Below, piece by piece: positions 8,901-17,007 of a stretch of 64,000 nucleotides of DNA (the stretch's first letter is position 1; the number at the start of each line of letters is the position of its first letter). The position numbers and the translations under genes are program-made. The stretch is from contig CAZRRG010000001.1 of NCBI GenBank assembly GCA_964602455.1, positions 9,113-73,112 on the forward strand. The letters run 5' to 3'. The DNA comes from JBBDIP01 sp964602455. GTDB taxonomy: Bacteria; Bacillota; Sulfobacillia; Fermentithermobacillales; Fermentithermobacillaceae. The notes beneath the pieces were generated by a model. That model saw only the letters and a list, made by a program, of their open reading frames with translations. It made no database searches and was not told where the DNA came from.

Positions 8901-9779
8901 CCGCTTATGCGCAAATCCCCTCAAGATCTCGACCGCTGCCTCGTAGGTTGAGGGCCCGACGCCAGGGGCCGTCAGTAGGGAAATAACCTCACGGTACACC
9001 CTTATGTCGTCGCTCACGGCCTCATCGTACCCGGCAGGCCCATAGGGCTTGCGGCAGATCTCAAGCGCCTGCTCCGCAAAGGAAAGGGCTCTCCCCAGTT
9101 CCCTGGCAGCCCGGGCGATGATGCTCTTCATCCAGGAGGTCTCCCACAGGCTCGCGCCTCCGGGCAGTTCCGCCTGCCGAACTGCGTCTTCAAGCCAGCC
9201 CTCCATGGACGCCTGGGTGCGGGCAAAGTCATGCAGGCGCAGCAACACGGCCTGCAGGCCTTCATCGGTTCCCCGTCCGCCGTAACGGTCAACCAGGGAG
9301 CGGAACGCGTCGCCGGGCTCGCCGGCGTCATCGTAGAGGGCCTCCATCATCTCCGAAAGAGCGTCCTGCCTCAGAAGCTCCGATTCGTTTTCATCGAGCA
9401 CCCTGAAGCGCGGGTCAAGGCCAACCTTGTAGAAGTACCTCCGGATGACGGAAAGGCAGAACGAGTGGATGGTGGAAATCTGGGCCCTGTCCAGCACCAG
9501 CAGCTGCCGCTCTATGCGGGCGTCCTCCGGCGATTTCTGGGACGCCTCAAGCAGCGAAGCCCTGATACGCAGCTTCATCTCCGCGGCCGCCTTCTCGGTA
9601 AATGTCACGGCCAGCAGGCGCTCCAGGTCCAGCGGGTTCACCGGGTCCAGGAGTCTACGAGTGAGTCGCTCTACCAGAACCGCGGTCTTGCCGGCTCCGG
9701 CGGCCGCCGAAACCAGTATGTTGCAGCCATCAAGCGTGATCGCTCGCTCTTGCAGCGGAGTCCATCTTGTCTCAGCCAC
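5991..9779 (-). CDS. addA: ATP-dependent helicase/nuclease subunit A (AddA)
   Basis: 1262 residues from the GTG at 9779, which overlaps the addB stop by eight bases and has GGGAGGG upstream; the open frame runs further but only through a shadow of addB. AddA is the UvrD-like 3'-5' motor and one nuclease of the AddAB enzyme that processes double-strand ends for RecA and recognises Chi. Visible parts: Walker A AAAGAGKT (25-32), motif Ia TFTEKAAAEM, motif II DEYQDT (404-409), helicase motifs HNFRSR and SIHKAKGLEFPVVF, and the C-terminal RecB-type nuclease with GVID and LDYKTDD (DYKT at about 1193). The length and order match the family. It converges with the 98-residue hypothetical gene. Confidence 0.95.
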   Translation of the reverse strand: MAETRWTPLQERAITLDGCNILVSAAAGAGKTAVLVERLTRRLLDPVNPLDLERLLAVTFTEKAAAEMKLRIRASLLEASQKSPEDARIERQLLVLDRAQISTIHSFCLSVIRRYFYKVGLDPRFRVLDENESELLRQDALSEMMEALYDDAGEPGDAFRSLVDRYGGRGTDEGLQAVLLRLHDFARTQASMEGWLEDAVRQAELPGGASLWETSWMKSIIARAARELGRALSFAEQALEICRKPYGPAGYDEAVSDDIRVYREVISLLTAPGVGPSTYEAAVEILRGFAHKRLGRVAKECDPAMKDQAKELRDTGKDLFKKVSGYAFTRPAEDLAREVRETAPFVRTLVSLVRDLDRRFTEKKLDRGGLDFSDLERYCLMALESDGGQVAQDIRRGFDAVLIDEYQDTNPLQERILSLVCSQDGPGNRFMVGDLKQSIYRFRLAEPRIFLEKFESFSRAEPGAEAAQVPQGCVGVRIDLTHNFRSRREVVDAVNFLFCDFMKRDVGEIDYRGDHELRLGASYPEPSGAEYRAELHLIERQDIKRDNVDREAPDGEAAGREVPGSDAAAAGAENGGPDSLEEFEALEKEALVVADRIAAMVDPANPLMLWDHRAGAYRPCSYKDIVILMRSTKDRANAVLEVLGRCDIPAYADTGAGYFQAREVEVAMALLQVIDNPRQDIPLAAVLRSPVAGLTPADLAAIRAAHKKGDFYDAVKAYASSPTGGVIASVLRRFFDSLDRWRTLARRRPLAEVLWTILRETGYEDYVGGLPGGAQRQANLRALCDRAREFDSYGRHGLFRFLRFIEKLQDRKGDLGTARALGEHEDVVRVMSIHKAKGLEFPVVFVIDMGKQFNLEDSRQDILYHRDLGIGVEYCDLEKRVKYPTGPHQAISIKIKDENLAEEMRVLYVALTRAKEKLVMVGSVRELEKRFHRWEQHDPASAITYLDWICPAVFGSQDACPVDARVWGTAGTDPVPPPRPRTPASESLLWRDVRELKAPANLNPEVFEQVKRRLEWRYPYGSMTRMFAKMSVGEIRKRLEDEEEDARRLWDSGSRGRLTGAERGIAVHALLSRMLLSEAASLEGIAREAERLLDSGLIQAPGLDERDIRSIADFFGTEAGKALVESPGRVLREVPFTLKLPATAFAGIVPEVGLGAYGEDGLTQNRFDDLDFVVVQGVIDVLVDEGETLALLDYKTDDLPESALGARFNSYLPQIALYALAAEKILKKPVRSASIAFLTHGRVMEAKWREYLAARSLAGVLS

Positions 9780-12700
9780 CGGCGGTCCCTCCCTTCCCGT
9801 CCTTGCGGAACTCCTCCCACAGGTTTTCGCGCGGGATGGGACGGATGATCCGGTAGCGGTTTCCCGGTATGAGCACGTCGAAGGTGCACAGAGGACCGTA
9901 TGGGCAGAACTGGCACGCCCTCTCCGGCCCTTTCCTGTAGGGCTCGATGTCGACTCGCCCGGAGAACACCCGGGACGCCATCTCTCCGACCTTGCGCTCC
10001 ACAAACCTGAGGAGGCAGGCGAAGTCCTCGCTGGTCGCGGCCGACGAGTTGGCGCCGAGCCCTCCGCCCGAGAGGAACTGGACGGGGATGATGTCCGAGT
10101 AGCCTGCGCCACCGGCATCCATAAGGCGGGCAATCTCCTCGTCTTTCACGACCAGCCCGGACATGCGGAGGCGCTTTGCCATCATCTTGCCGGCGTCCTC
10201 GTCGGTTACGGGGCCCGCGGACGACATGATGGGGTCGATTATGGGATAGTACAGAGCGCCGGCAGGGGTAGCCGGGCCCGACAGTCCGACCCCCAGCGCA
10301 GGTGGCAGCGCCGCCACGATCTCCTGCCACGACTGCGTCACTACCAAGAGGTAGACCAGGAGCTGGAGCGCCAGCCCGCTGTGGACGTCCACGAGATCAA
10401 GGCTCCTGGGGCTGGACTTGTAGTCGACCACTCGTACCAGGATCCCGCCGGGACCGGCCGCCGCGTCGATCCTATCGATCTGGCCGCGAAGCAACACTTC
10501 TTCCTTGCCCTGCAGCGGCACACGCAGCGGCTTCGGGCCTCCCCGGAAGCCGAACAACACTTCGGTAGCCACAGGGCGGAACTCCCCGCCCCGTATCTGG
10601 GTCAAGAGGGTGTCGGCGGCGCGGCGGAGCACTCTTCGCAATGCGCCGGAAATGTACCTGTAGCGGGCTGAACTGGCGAACAGCTCTCCCGAAAGCTCGG
10701 GTGTGAGCCGCTCTACGACCGCGTCTACGGTCTTCTGCGCCTCTTCGGGTGTGAGAGTCCCCCAGTCCCGGCCCGAACGGGCGATCTCGTCCACGTACCC
10801 CTTCAGAGCGGCGTGCATAAACACCCCGGCGTCAGCAGGTTCCAGGCGGAACATCTCCCGCTCCTTGAGCGCGAGACCGTCGCGGGCGAAGTGCTGGAAG
10901 GGACAGGCGGCAAAGGTCTCGAGCCTGGATACGCTTGTATGTAGAGTGTAGCCGTACAATGAGCGGACCAGGTTGTGATCAAGGGGCGCTACCGCGTTTG
11001 AGTAGGAAAGCGACGATAAGAGCCTCCTGGTCTGGGGCAACCGGTCAGGAGAGAGCAGGTACCGGTAGGCCTCGGTCCAGACATCCCCTGCCTGTCGGCC
11101 GTCCCGCAGCCGGGAAAGCCTCCGCAGCGTGACGCCTTTCACCCTCGCCGGAAGGACGAAGTCCAGGTCAGCATCCGGATCCTCGGGCGGATCGATGGAC
11201 ACCGTCTCCTCCTCCAGTCCAGGCAGTGCTTCTTTCACCATATTTACCACGTGGGACGGCGTCAGGGACTTGCCTTCCTGGTCGCCCAACGGATAGGAGA
11301 TGTAGAGCGCCTGGCTCGGGCGAGTCAGGGCGATGTATGTGAGGTACTGCTCGTGGAACTGGCGCTGTATGGAGGCCGGCTCTATCTCGACGCCGCTCCG
11401 CTGCAGGTACTCCCTCTCTTTGTCGTTGAAAATGCTGTCCTCGGTTTGGCGCTTCGGGAACACTCCGAGCTGAGCGCCGATGAGGAAAGTGACCTTGCAC
11501 TCAGGCTGCCGCGACCGGTCGAAACTCCCTACCAGCACCTGGTCCAGGGACGGAGGGATGGCGCCCAGCCGGATGTCCTCCAATCCCGCCGCCAACAGCA
11601 GCGAGTAGGTCTTGAGGTCGGCGGACTGGTCTCGCAGGACCTCGCCAACCTGCTGGAGGACCTCCTCCACCTTGCGCATGATGCCCTCGTGATCGCCGGC
11701 CTCGGCGAGGTCTCCGGCCGCCTCGGCCAGCTTCCTCCACTCTTCGATCTTTGCCCGGACGTCCAGGTCAGCCAGTAAAGCCAAGACTGCCTCCGAGACC
11801 ACGGACGCCGTGACCTCCCCCGTCCGTGAGCCCCGCAGAGTGGCGTAGAATCGCCCCAGCGCCTGGGTCGCCTTGCGCCGGATGCCGTCGGCCAGGAGCG
11901 CCATCTCGGCCTCCTCTGCCGCCTCATCTTCCCTTAGCAGGTACTTCCTCGCGTACCGCCACGGTTCCGGAGATAACCACCGCTCGCCCACGATGCCGTG
12001 AGAGAGGGCGTAGTTCTCGAGGATGTCCACTTCGGACCGCTCAACAGGCACAAGATCCGTCTTCAGGTACCGCATGACGGAGTCCAGGCTCCAGTTGGTC
12101 AAGACCACATCCAGCGCCGAACGGATGAGTTCGGACAGCGGGTGGTGAGAAAGAGACCTCTTGGAGTCGAGGAAGAAGGGTATTTTGTGGTCCTGGAAGA
12201 CCAGAGGCAGCATGCCGGCATACTCCGAGAGGTCGCGGGCCTCCACCGTGATGTCGCGGTAGCGCATCCCTCGATCCCTGACCAGCTTCTGTATCTCCCT
12301 GGCCACAAACTCCAGCTCCGCAAGCGGGTTGGTGGCGGCGATGAGGCGGACACCGGGCTCCTCGATCTCAGACTGTTGGCCCCCACTGCGGACCTCCCTT
12401 GGCCCAGGGCCGCCGGGATCTCCTTTTGACGCCCCCCTGGCGCCCAGCCGGAACCGCCTTTCCAGCGCTCCCAACTGCGGCGAGGACCGGAACCGGGGCA
12501 GCACGTCATCACCGGTCAGAGGCAGGTAAATGGTGTCTTCAACTCTTGCTCCGACGCCGCTGGCGAGAATCCTTATCTTTTCGTATGCCTCCCGGGTCGG
12601 ATGGAAAAGGCTTGCGGGGTTCACCGTCCGGCGTATTTCACGGGAGTCGGCGCACAAAGCCACGACGACCTGGGACGCGGTAGCCAGGATGGCCTCCAGC

Positions 12701-13353
12701 ACCCCGTACTCGGCAGGCGTGAAGCCTGAGAACCCGTCGATGTAGACCGTAGACCCTCTCAGGAAACCCGAGGTCTTGAGCCGCTCGGCGGCAAGCCCCA
12801 GGTAGTCGTCGGGGTCCGAGAACCGTCCCGCTAGGAACTCCTTGAACTGATCGAACACCAGGCAAAGGTCCTTGGCCTTGCCCTCAAGGTGGGGTACGCT
12901 CCCGTCGGGCGGCAGGGCCACGAGCGACGATGGCGACACACCGTAGGCAGCCATCTCAGAGAGGGTCCGGCCCAGCGTGGCGCGGAAGCCGGGATAGTTC
13001 ACGAGAGGCGCGAACGCGGTCAGCTCGTTCCGGTGCTCCCACAAGATCGCCTGTATGGCCATGCTCTTCCCCACGGCCGTGATGAAGGGCAGCGATAGGT
13101 CGCCGGTCTCCTCCATCACCCGAAGGCAGAGTCGTCTAAAGCTAAGGACCTGCAAGTCCATGAACCCGTCGATCCGGGGATCTTGCAGGATCAGGCGTTC
13201 CATCTGAAAGGTGGACTGGTCAGGCGCAAGAAGGATAGTGCGTGGCCTTGACGTAGGCGACTCGCCTGACAACAGACCCTCAACTATCCTGTCGATTATG
13301 TATCTGGTCTTTCCCGACCCGGCACGGCCGATTATGAACCNNNNNNNNNNCAT
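9772..13353 (-). CDS. addB: ATP-dependent helicase/nuclease subunit B (AddB)
   Basis: About 1193 residues. AddB is the partner of AddA: an inactivated helicase-like subunit with a second RecB-type nuclease and an iron-sulphur cluster that scans for Chi. The N-terminus shows FIIGRAGSGKT, a Walker A typical of AddB. The Fe-S cysteines are visible as AACPFQHF and, near the C-terminus, CQFCPYGPLC. The nuclease motifs lie between them (GQIDRID and VVDYKSS). The ten-base N gap at 13341-13350 falls just after the proposed ATG at 13353, so residues 2-5 are unknown and the true gap length may differ. The gene overlaps addA by eight bases and follows argH after 40 bases. Confidence 0.93.
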   Translation of the reverse strand: MXXXXFIIGRAGSGKTRYIIDRIVEGLLSGESPTSRPRTILLAPDQSTFQMERLILQDPRIDGFMDLQVLSFRRLCLRVMEETGDLSLPFITAVGKSMAIQAILWEHRNELTAFAPLVNYPGFRATLGRTLSEMAAYGVSPSSLVALPPDGSVPHLEGKAKDLCLVFDQFKEFLAGRFSDPDDYLGLAAERLKTSGFLRGSTVYIDGFSGFTPAEYGVLEAILATASQVVVALCADSREIRRTVNPASLFHPTREAYEKIRILASGVGARVEDTIYLPLTGDDVLPRFRSSPQLGALERRFRLGARGASKGDPGGPGPREVRSGGQQSEIEEPGVRLIAATNPLAELEFVAREIQKLVRDRGMRYRDITVEARDLSEYAGMLPLVFQDHKIPFFLDSKRSLSHHPLSELIRSALDVVLTNWSLDSVMRYLKTDLVPVERSEVDILENYALSHGIVGERWLSPEPWRYARKYLLREDEAAEEAEMALLADGIRRKATQALGRFYATLRGSRTGEVTASVVSEAVLALLADLDVRAKIEEWRKLAEAAGDLAEAGDHEGIMRKVEEVLQQVGEVLRDQSADLKTYSLLLAAGLEDIRLGAIPPSLDQVLVGSFDRSRQPECKVTFLIGAQLGVFPKRQTEDSIFNDKEREYLQRSGVEIEPASIQRQFHEQYLTYIALTRPSQALYISYPLGDQEGKSLTPSHVVNMVKEALPGLEEETVSIDPPEDPDADLDFVLPARVKGVTLRRLSRLRDGRQAGDVWTEAYRYLLSPDRLPQTRRLLSSLSYSNAVAPLDHNLVRSLYGYTLHTSVSRLETFAACPFQHFARDGLALKEREMFRLEPADAGVFMHAALKGYVDEIARSGRDWGTLTPEEAQKTVDAVVERLTPELSGELFASSARYRYISGALRRVLRRAADTLLTQIRGGEFRPVATEVLFGFRGGPKPLRVPLQGKEEVLLRGQIDRIDAAAGPGGILVRVVDYKSSPRSLDLVDVHSGLALQLLVYLLVVTQSWQEIVAALPPALGVGLSGPATPAGALYYPIIDPIMSSAGPVTDEDAGKMMAKRLRMSGLVVKDEEIARLMDAGGAGYSDIIPVQFLSGGGLGANSSAATSEDFACLLRFVERKVGEMASRVFSGRVDIEPYRKGPERACQFCPYGPLCTFDVLIPGNRYRIIRPIPRENLWEEFRKDGKGGTAGG
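13341..13350. other. Assembly gap (10 N) at the start of addB
   Basis: Ten undetermined bases replace codons 2-5 of addB. Downstream the frame is intact (FIIGRAGSGKT), and the distance from the ATG fits the family, so the gap is probably near true size. Confidence 0.99.
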
Positions 13354-13393
13354 AGCAGTGGTTCTTCGGGGCTCCGAGGCAATCCTGCCCGGA

Positions 13394-14767
13394 CTAGGAG
13401 AGGATCGCGGCCGCCTTAGCCAGCTGGGCCTCGACTGAGCCGGGCCCGGTGCCCATCAAATGGTCGCGAAGCGACACCGAGTGATGAGGGTCGAATATGG
13501 CTGCGCAGACTTCGGGCGTGAGCAGCGGCGAGAACTGTGCCAGTTCCTGCGCGGTCAGGTCCTTGGGCGACTTTCCTGCATCCATGCAGCGCCTCACCAC
13601 GCCGCCCACGACCTTGTGGGCGTCTCGGAACGGCATGCCGTTCCTTGCCAGGAAGTCAGCAAGGTCCGTGGCCATGAGGGGCCAGTCCCGGGCGGCATCC
13701 TCCAGTTTCTGAGGGTTCCAAGTGAGCCCCTCCACTACCTGGGTAGCCATGTCCAGGCAAGCCAGGGTGACGTCAAAGCACTCGAAGACGGCTTCCTTGT
13801 CCTCCTGGAGGTCCTTGCAGTAGGTCAAAGGTAGGCCTTTCACTGTGGTGAGTAGGCCGATGAGGTTGCCGAACACCCTCCCTGCCTTGCCGCGGATGAG
13901 TTCGGCCGAGTCAGCGTTCTTCTTCTGCGGCATGATGCTGGACCCCGTCGTGACGGCATCCGCGAGGACCGCAAAGCCGAACTCCGGCGTGGTCCACAGG
14001 ACCACTTCCTCGGCGAACCTGGACAGGTGCGCCATCGCTGTGGAGCAAGCAAAGCAGAGCTCCAGTAGGTGATCCCTGTCCGAAACGGCATCCATGCTGT
14101 TGTCATAGGTTCCGCTGAGCCCGAGCTCCCGGGCAGTGGAGATCGGGTCCAGCGGAAAAGTGCTGCCGGCCAGCGCGGCTGAGCCGAGAGGACTCACCGC
14201 CGCCTTCGCTGCCAGCGCTTCAAACCTTTCGTGGTCTCTCTGCAGCATAAAGAAGTACGCGAGAAGGTGATGGGCAAGCAGTACCGGTTGCGCCCGCTGC
14301 AGGTGGGTGTACCCCGGCATGACCAGCGTCTTGTTGGCGCCGGCCTGGTCGAAGAACGCCTTCTGCAGCCTTCTCACGGCTTCGCCCAGATTCTTCGCGG
14401 CGTCGACGCACCAAAGGTGCATATCGAGCGCCGACTGGTCATTTCGGGAGCGGCCGGTGTGGACCTTTCCGGCGAGGTCTCCTACGATCCCTCTGAGCGC
14501 GGTCTCCACAGCGGTGTGGATGTCCTCCAGCGCGATGTCCTGGGGGATCTCGCCTCTGGAGAAGTCCTCCTCCACCTTCGCAAGTCCCGATAGCAGAGTC
14601 TTCGCCTCGTCCTGGGTGAGGATGCCTTGCGCGAGGAGCATCTTCACGTGAGCCTTGCTTCCGGCTATGTCGTAAGGCCATAGCCTCTGGTCGTAGCTCA
14701 AGGACTCCTGAAACCTCAGCATCATCTCCGAAGGAGACCCCGAAAACCGCCCGCCCCACTGACGCAT
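13394..14767 (-). CDS. argH: Argininosuccinate lyase
   Basis: 457 residues from ATG 14767 (AAGGTGG lies in the end of argG; the argG stop is one base before this ATG). It splits argininosuccinate into arginine and fumarate, the last step of arginine synthesis. The N-terminus MRQWGGRFSG is diagnostic, as are the HTGRSRND block (103-110), the TxHLQ region around residue 158, and the fumarase/aspartase signature GSSIMPQKKN (275-284). Length is typical (about 460). A longer in-frame start exists but runs into argG. Co-transcribed with argG; addB follows 40 bases after. Confidence 0.97.
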   Translation of the reverse strand: MRQWGGRFSGSPSEMMLRFQESLSYDQRLWPYDIAGSKAHVKMLLAQGILTQDEAKTLLSGLAKVEEDFSRGEIPQDIALEDIHTAVETALRGIVGDLAGKVHTGRSRNDQSALDMHLWCVDAAKNLGEAVRRLQKAFFDQAGANKTLVMPGYTHLQRAQPVLLAHHLLAYFFMLQRDHERFEALAAKAAVSPLGSAALAGSTFPLDPISTARELGLSGTYDNSMDAVSDRDHLLELCFACSTAMAHLSRFAEEVVLWTTPEFGFAVLADAVTTGSSIMPQKKNADSAELIRGKAGRVFGNLIGLLTTVKGLPLTYCKDLQEDKEAVFECFDVTLACLDMATQVVEGLTWNPQKLEDAARDWPLMATDLADFLARNGMPFRDAHKVVGGVVRRCMDAGKSPKDLTAQELAQFSPLLTPEVCAAIFDPHHSVSLRDHLMGTGPGSVEAQLAKAAAILS

Positions 14768-14768
14768 G

Positions 14769-15962
14769 TTACTTGCCCACCTTGTTGCCCCTGCTCCAGA
14801 CCCTTGTCGGAAGGCCGTAGAGGTCAATGAACCCGGCCGCCGATGAGTGAGAGAACAGGTCGCCTTGTTCGTAGGTCGCGAGCGACATATCGTACATGGA
14901 GTACGGGGACTTCAGCCCCACTACCGTCGCGTTCCCCTTGTACAGCTTTACCCTTGTGGTGCCCGTGATCCTCTCCTGGGTCGACTCGATGAAGGCGTCC
15001 AGCGCTTCCTTCAAAGGCGAGTACCAGAGGCCTGTGTAGACCACCTCGGCCCACTTTGCGTCGATTCCGGCCTTGAAGCTGGAGAGCTCCCTCGGCAGGA
15101 TCAGGTCCTCCAGAGCCTTGTGGCCCTTGAGGATTACGGTAGCGCCCGGGCACTCGTAGACTTCCCGCGACTTGATGCCGACCAGACGGTTCTCAATATG
15201 ATCGATCCGTCCGACTCCGTGTTGTCCGGCGATATCATTCAGGGACTCGATGAGGTCCGCGAGCTTCTGCGACTTGCCGTTGACCGATACAGGCTTCCCC
15301 TTCTCCCATTCAATCTCCAGGTACTCAGGCTTGTCGGGAGCATCCTCGGGAGCAGTGGTCCAGCGGTAGGCGTCCTTTGGCGGCTCTGTCCAGGGGTCCT
15401 CCAGAGGCCCGCTCTCGATGCTGATGCCCCACAGGTTTTCGTCTATGCTGTACGCCGCGCCCTTCTTGAGCGGTACGTCGATCCCGTGAGCATGGGCGTA
15501 GTCGATCTCATCGCTCCTGGTCATCCCCCAATCCCTCATAGGGGCGAGGGTCTTGAGATGAGGCGCCAGCGCGGCCGTCCCGACGTCGAACCGGACCTGG
15601 TCGTTGCCCTTTCCGGTGCATCCATGGGCTACGGCGTCGGCGCCTTCCTTGGCGGCAACCTCCACCAGCTTCTTCACGATGAGGGGACGGGAAAGGGCCG
15701 ATACCAGCGGGTACACGCCCTCATACATCCCATTGGCCTTGATGCACGGCAGCACGTACTCGTCCGCGAACTCCTCTCGCAGGTCAAGCGTGTATGCCGC
15801 TACAGCGCCGACCTTGAGAGCCCTCTCGCGGATGACGTCGAGGTCCTTACCTTCGCCCACGTCGGCAGTAAGGGCCACGAGTTCCGCGTTGTGCTTTTCC
15901 TGGAGGTACTTGAGGAGGACCGAGGTGTCGAGACCACCGGAGTAAGCCAGCACGATCTTCAT
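14769..15962 (-). CDS. argG: Argininosuccinate synthase
   Basis: 397 residues from ATG 15962, chosen because MKIVLAYSGGLDTS is the family's exact N-terminus and GGGAAG lies upstream; an earlier in-frame ATG at 16034 would add 24 atypical residues. It condenses citrulline and aspartate using ATP. Visible: the PP-loop AYSGGLDTS (6-14), the GCTGKGNDQVRF block, and the VRMG-like C-terminal region. argH follows after a single base, so the pair is one operon. The 245-base leader upstream contains several AT-rich palindromes that may bind an arginine repressor. Confidence 0.97.
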   Translation of the reverse strand: MKIVLAYSGGLDTSVLLKYLQEKHNAELVALTADVGEGKDLDVIRERALKVGAVAAYTLDLREEFADEYVLPCIKANGMYEGVYPLVSALSRPLIVKKLVEVAAKEGADAVAHGCTGKGNDQVRFDVGTAALAPHLKTLAPMRDWGMTRSDEIDYAHAHGIDVPLKKGAAYSIDENLWGISIESGPLEDPWTEPPKDAYRWTTAPEDAPDKPEYLEIEWEKGKPVSVNGKSQKLADLIESLNDIAGQHGVGRIDHIENRLVGIKSREVYECPGATVILKGHKALEDLILPRELSSFKAGIDAKWAEVVYTGLWYSPLKEALDAFIESTQERITGTTRVKLYKGNATVVGLKSPYSMYDMSLATYEQGDLFSHSSAAGFIDLYGLPTRVWSRGNKVGK

Positions 15963-16207
15963 TTTGTAGCGCTTCCCTTCAAATGAAATCGGACGTTCCA
16001 ACGAAACCGGATGCTTAGGCGAAGCCAGATTCACATCTGATTGCTGTATGGATACTCATTTGCGCCGCAACAGACTTGTCTGTTTGGGCGCAAAACTTAC
16101 AAAGTGTTATTACATGATTGTAATACTTATGCATGTGATTGCAAGAGGTATTTGCGAGTAGGCTCCGCCGTTCGAGGCGGACAAATCAGCGGTTGTCCGG
16201 TAGTATG
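15963..16207 (-). promoter_or_regulatory. argG leader/control region with several palindromes
   Basis: A 245-base gene-free, AT-richer region. It holds AACAGACTTGTCTGTT (16069-16084), which is the top of a longer stem running from GCGCC at 16062 to GGCGC at 16091; ATTACATGATTGTAAT (16109-16124); and two partial matches to the ArgR/AhrC half-site pair TGAATwwwwATTCA, at 16045-16058 and 16130-16143. No T-run follows the hairpin on the minus strand, so it does not look like a terminator. ArgR control is inference from the position before argGH. Confidence 0.45.
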
Positions 16208-16966
16208 CTACTCTGCCAGTCTCAGCATCGCCGCGAGGCCGATCTCGATGAGGCGATCCTCCCCGGCCAGGAAAGCAGGGTCCTTGCCGTGATGGGCGAT
16301 GTCCATCTGTCCCGACTTCACACCTATGTTCTTGGTCCCGGGGCTGTTGTCCAGGACAAACGCCGCTCCGCACCGGAAACCCCTGCATGCGCCGACGATG
16401 AACTCGGTGTCAGCCTCCATCTCAATGCAGAGGGCCCTGCCGCGCTTGAGGATTGCCATCATCTCGGCGGAAGTAGGGCTGTAGAAGGCGTCCGTGGACG
16501 CGACGATGCCCGTCAGGGTCTTCCCGCCGACCTCGCGGGCGGCCTCTACCAGCGCGGAAGTGACGGCGAAGTCCGCCACCGCGGGAAACGGTTTGGGCAG
16601 GTACTCGTCGCCTGTCCCTCCACCCCGGTAGGAACCCGTGGCGATCACGATGTCGCCGACGGCGGTCCGCTCGTCCAATCCTCCGGCGGAACCCAGACGG
16701 ATAAACGTGTGGACGCCCATGTTGCCGAGTTCCTCCATGGCGATCGCCACCTGCGGTCCGCCCATACCGGTAGAACAGACGGTCATCCGCCAGCCCTTGT
16801 AGGTGCCTGTGTAGACGAAGTAACCCCTGGTGTCGCTGACGAGCCTGGCGCCATCCAGCCTCGCCGCAATCTTCTTGCCCCTTATGTGGTCGCCCGGGAT
16901 GAAGCAAAACGGGGCGATATCTTTCTCAAGGGCTTTGATGTGGTGCTGGGTGAACTTGTCCTCCAC
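16208..16966 (-). CDS. Nucleoside phosphorylase (uridine/purine phosphorylase family)
   Basis: 252 residues, GTG start with GGGAGG eight bases upstream. It has the NP-I family signs: the phosphate-binding PGDHIR (24-29), CSTGMGGPQVAIAMEEL, the RLGSAGG loop, and the CIEMEAD element with the ribose-binding Met-Glu. It would split a nucleoside by phosphate to base plus ribose-1-phosphate. It follows deoB by 41 bases on the same strand, and phosphopentomutase uses the sugar phosphate this enzyme makes, so a nucleoside salvage operon is well supported. The base specificity (uridine versus purine) cannot be decided; the overall pattern is closer to uridine phosphorylases. Confidence 0.9.
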   Translation of the reverse strand: MEDKFTQHHIKALEKDIAPFCFIPGDHIRGKKIAARLDGARLVSDTRGYFVYTGTYKGWRMTVCSTGMGGPQVAIAMEELGNMGVHTFIRLGSAGGLDERTAVGDIVIATGSYRGGGTGDEYLPKPFPAVADFAVTSALVEAAREVGGKTLTGIVASTDAFYSPTSAEMMAILKRGRALCIEMEADTEFIVGACRGFRCGAAFVLDNSPGTKNIGVKSGQMDIAHHGKDPAFLAGEDRLIEIGLAAMLRLAE

Positions 16967-17007
16967 TTGAACGACCTCCCGGGGAGCGTTCTCCTGACTC
17001 TCAGTCC

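Noticed and set aside
9445..10671. 408-residue plus-strand open frame
   Set aside because: Opposite addA and addB, with no recognisable motif.
16062..16091. Intrinsic terminator of the nucleoside phosphorylase gene
   Set aside because: The stem is strong but no T-run follows on the minus strand.
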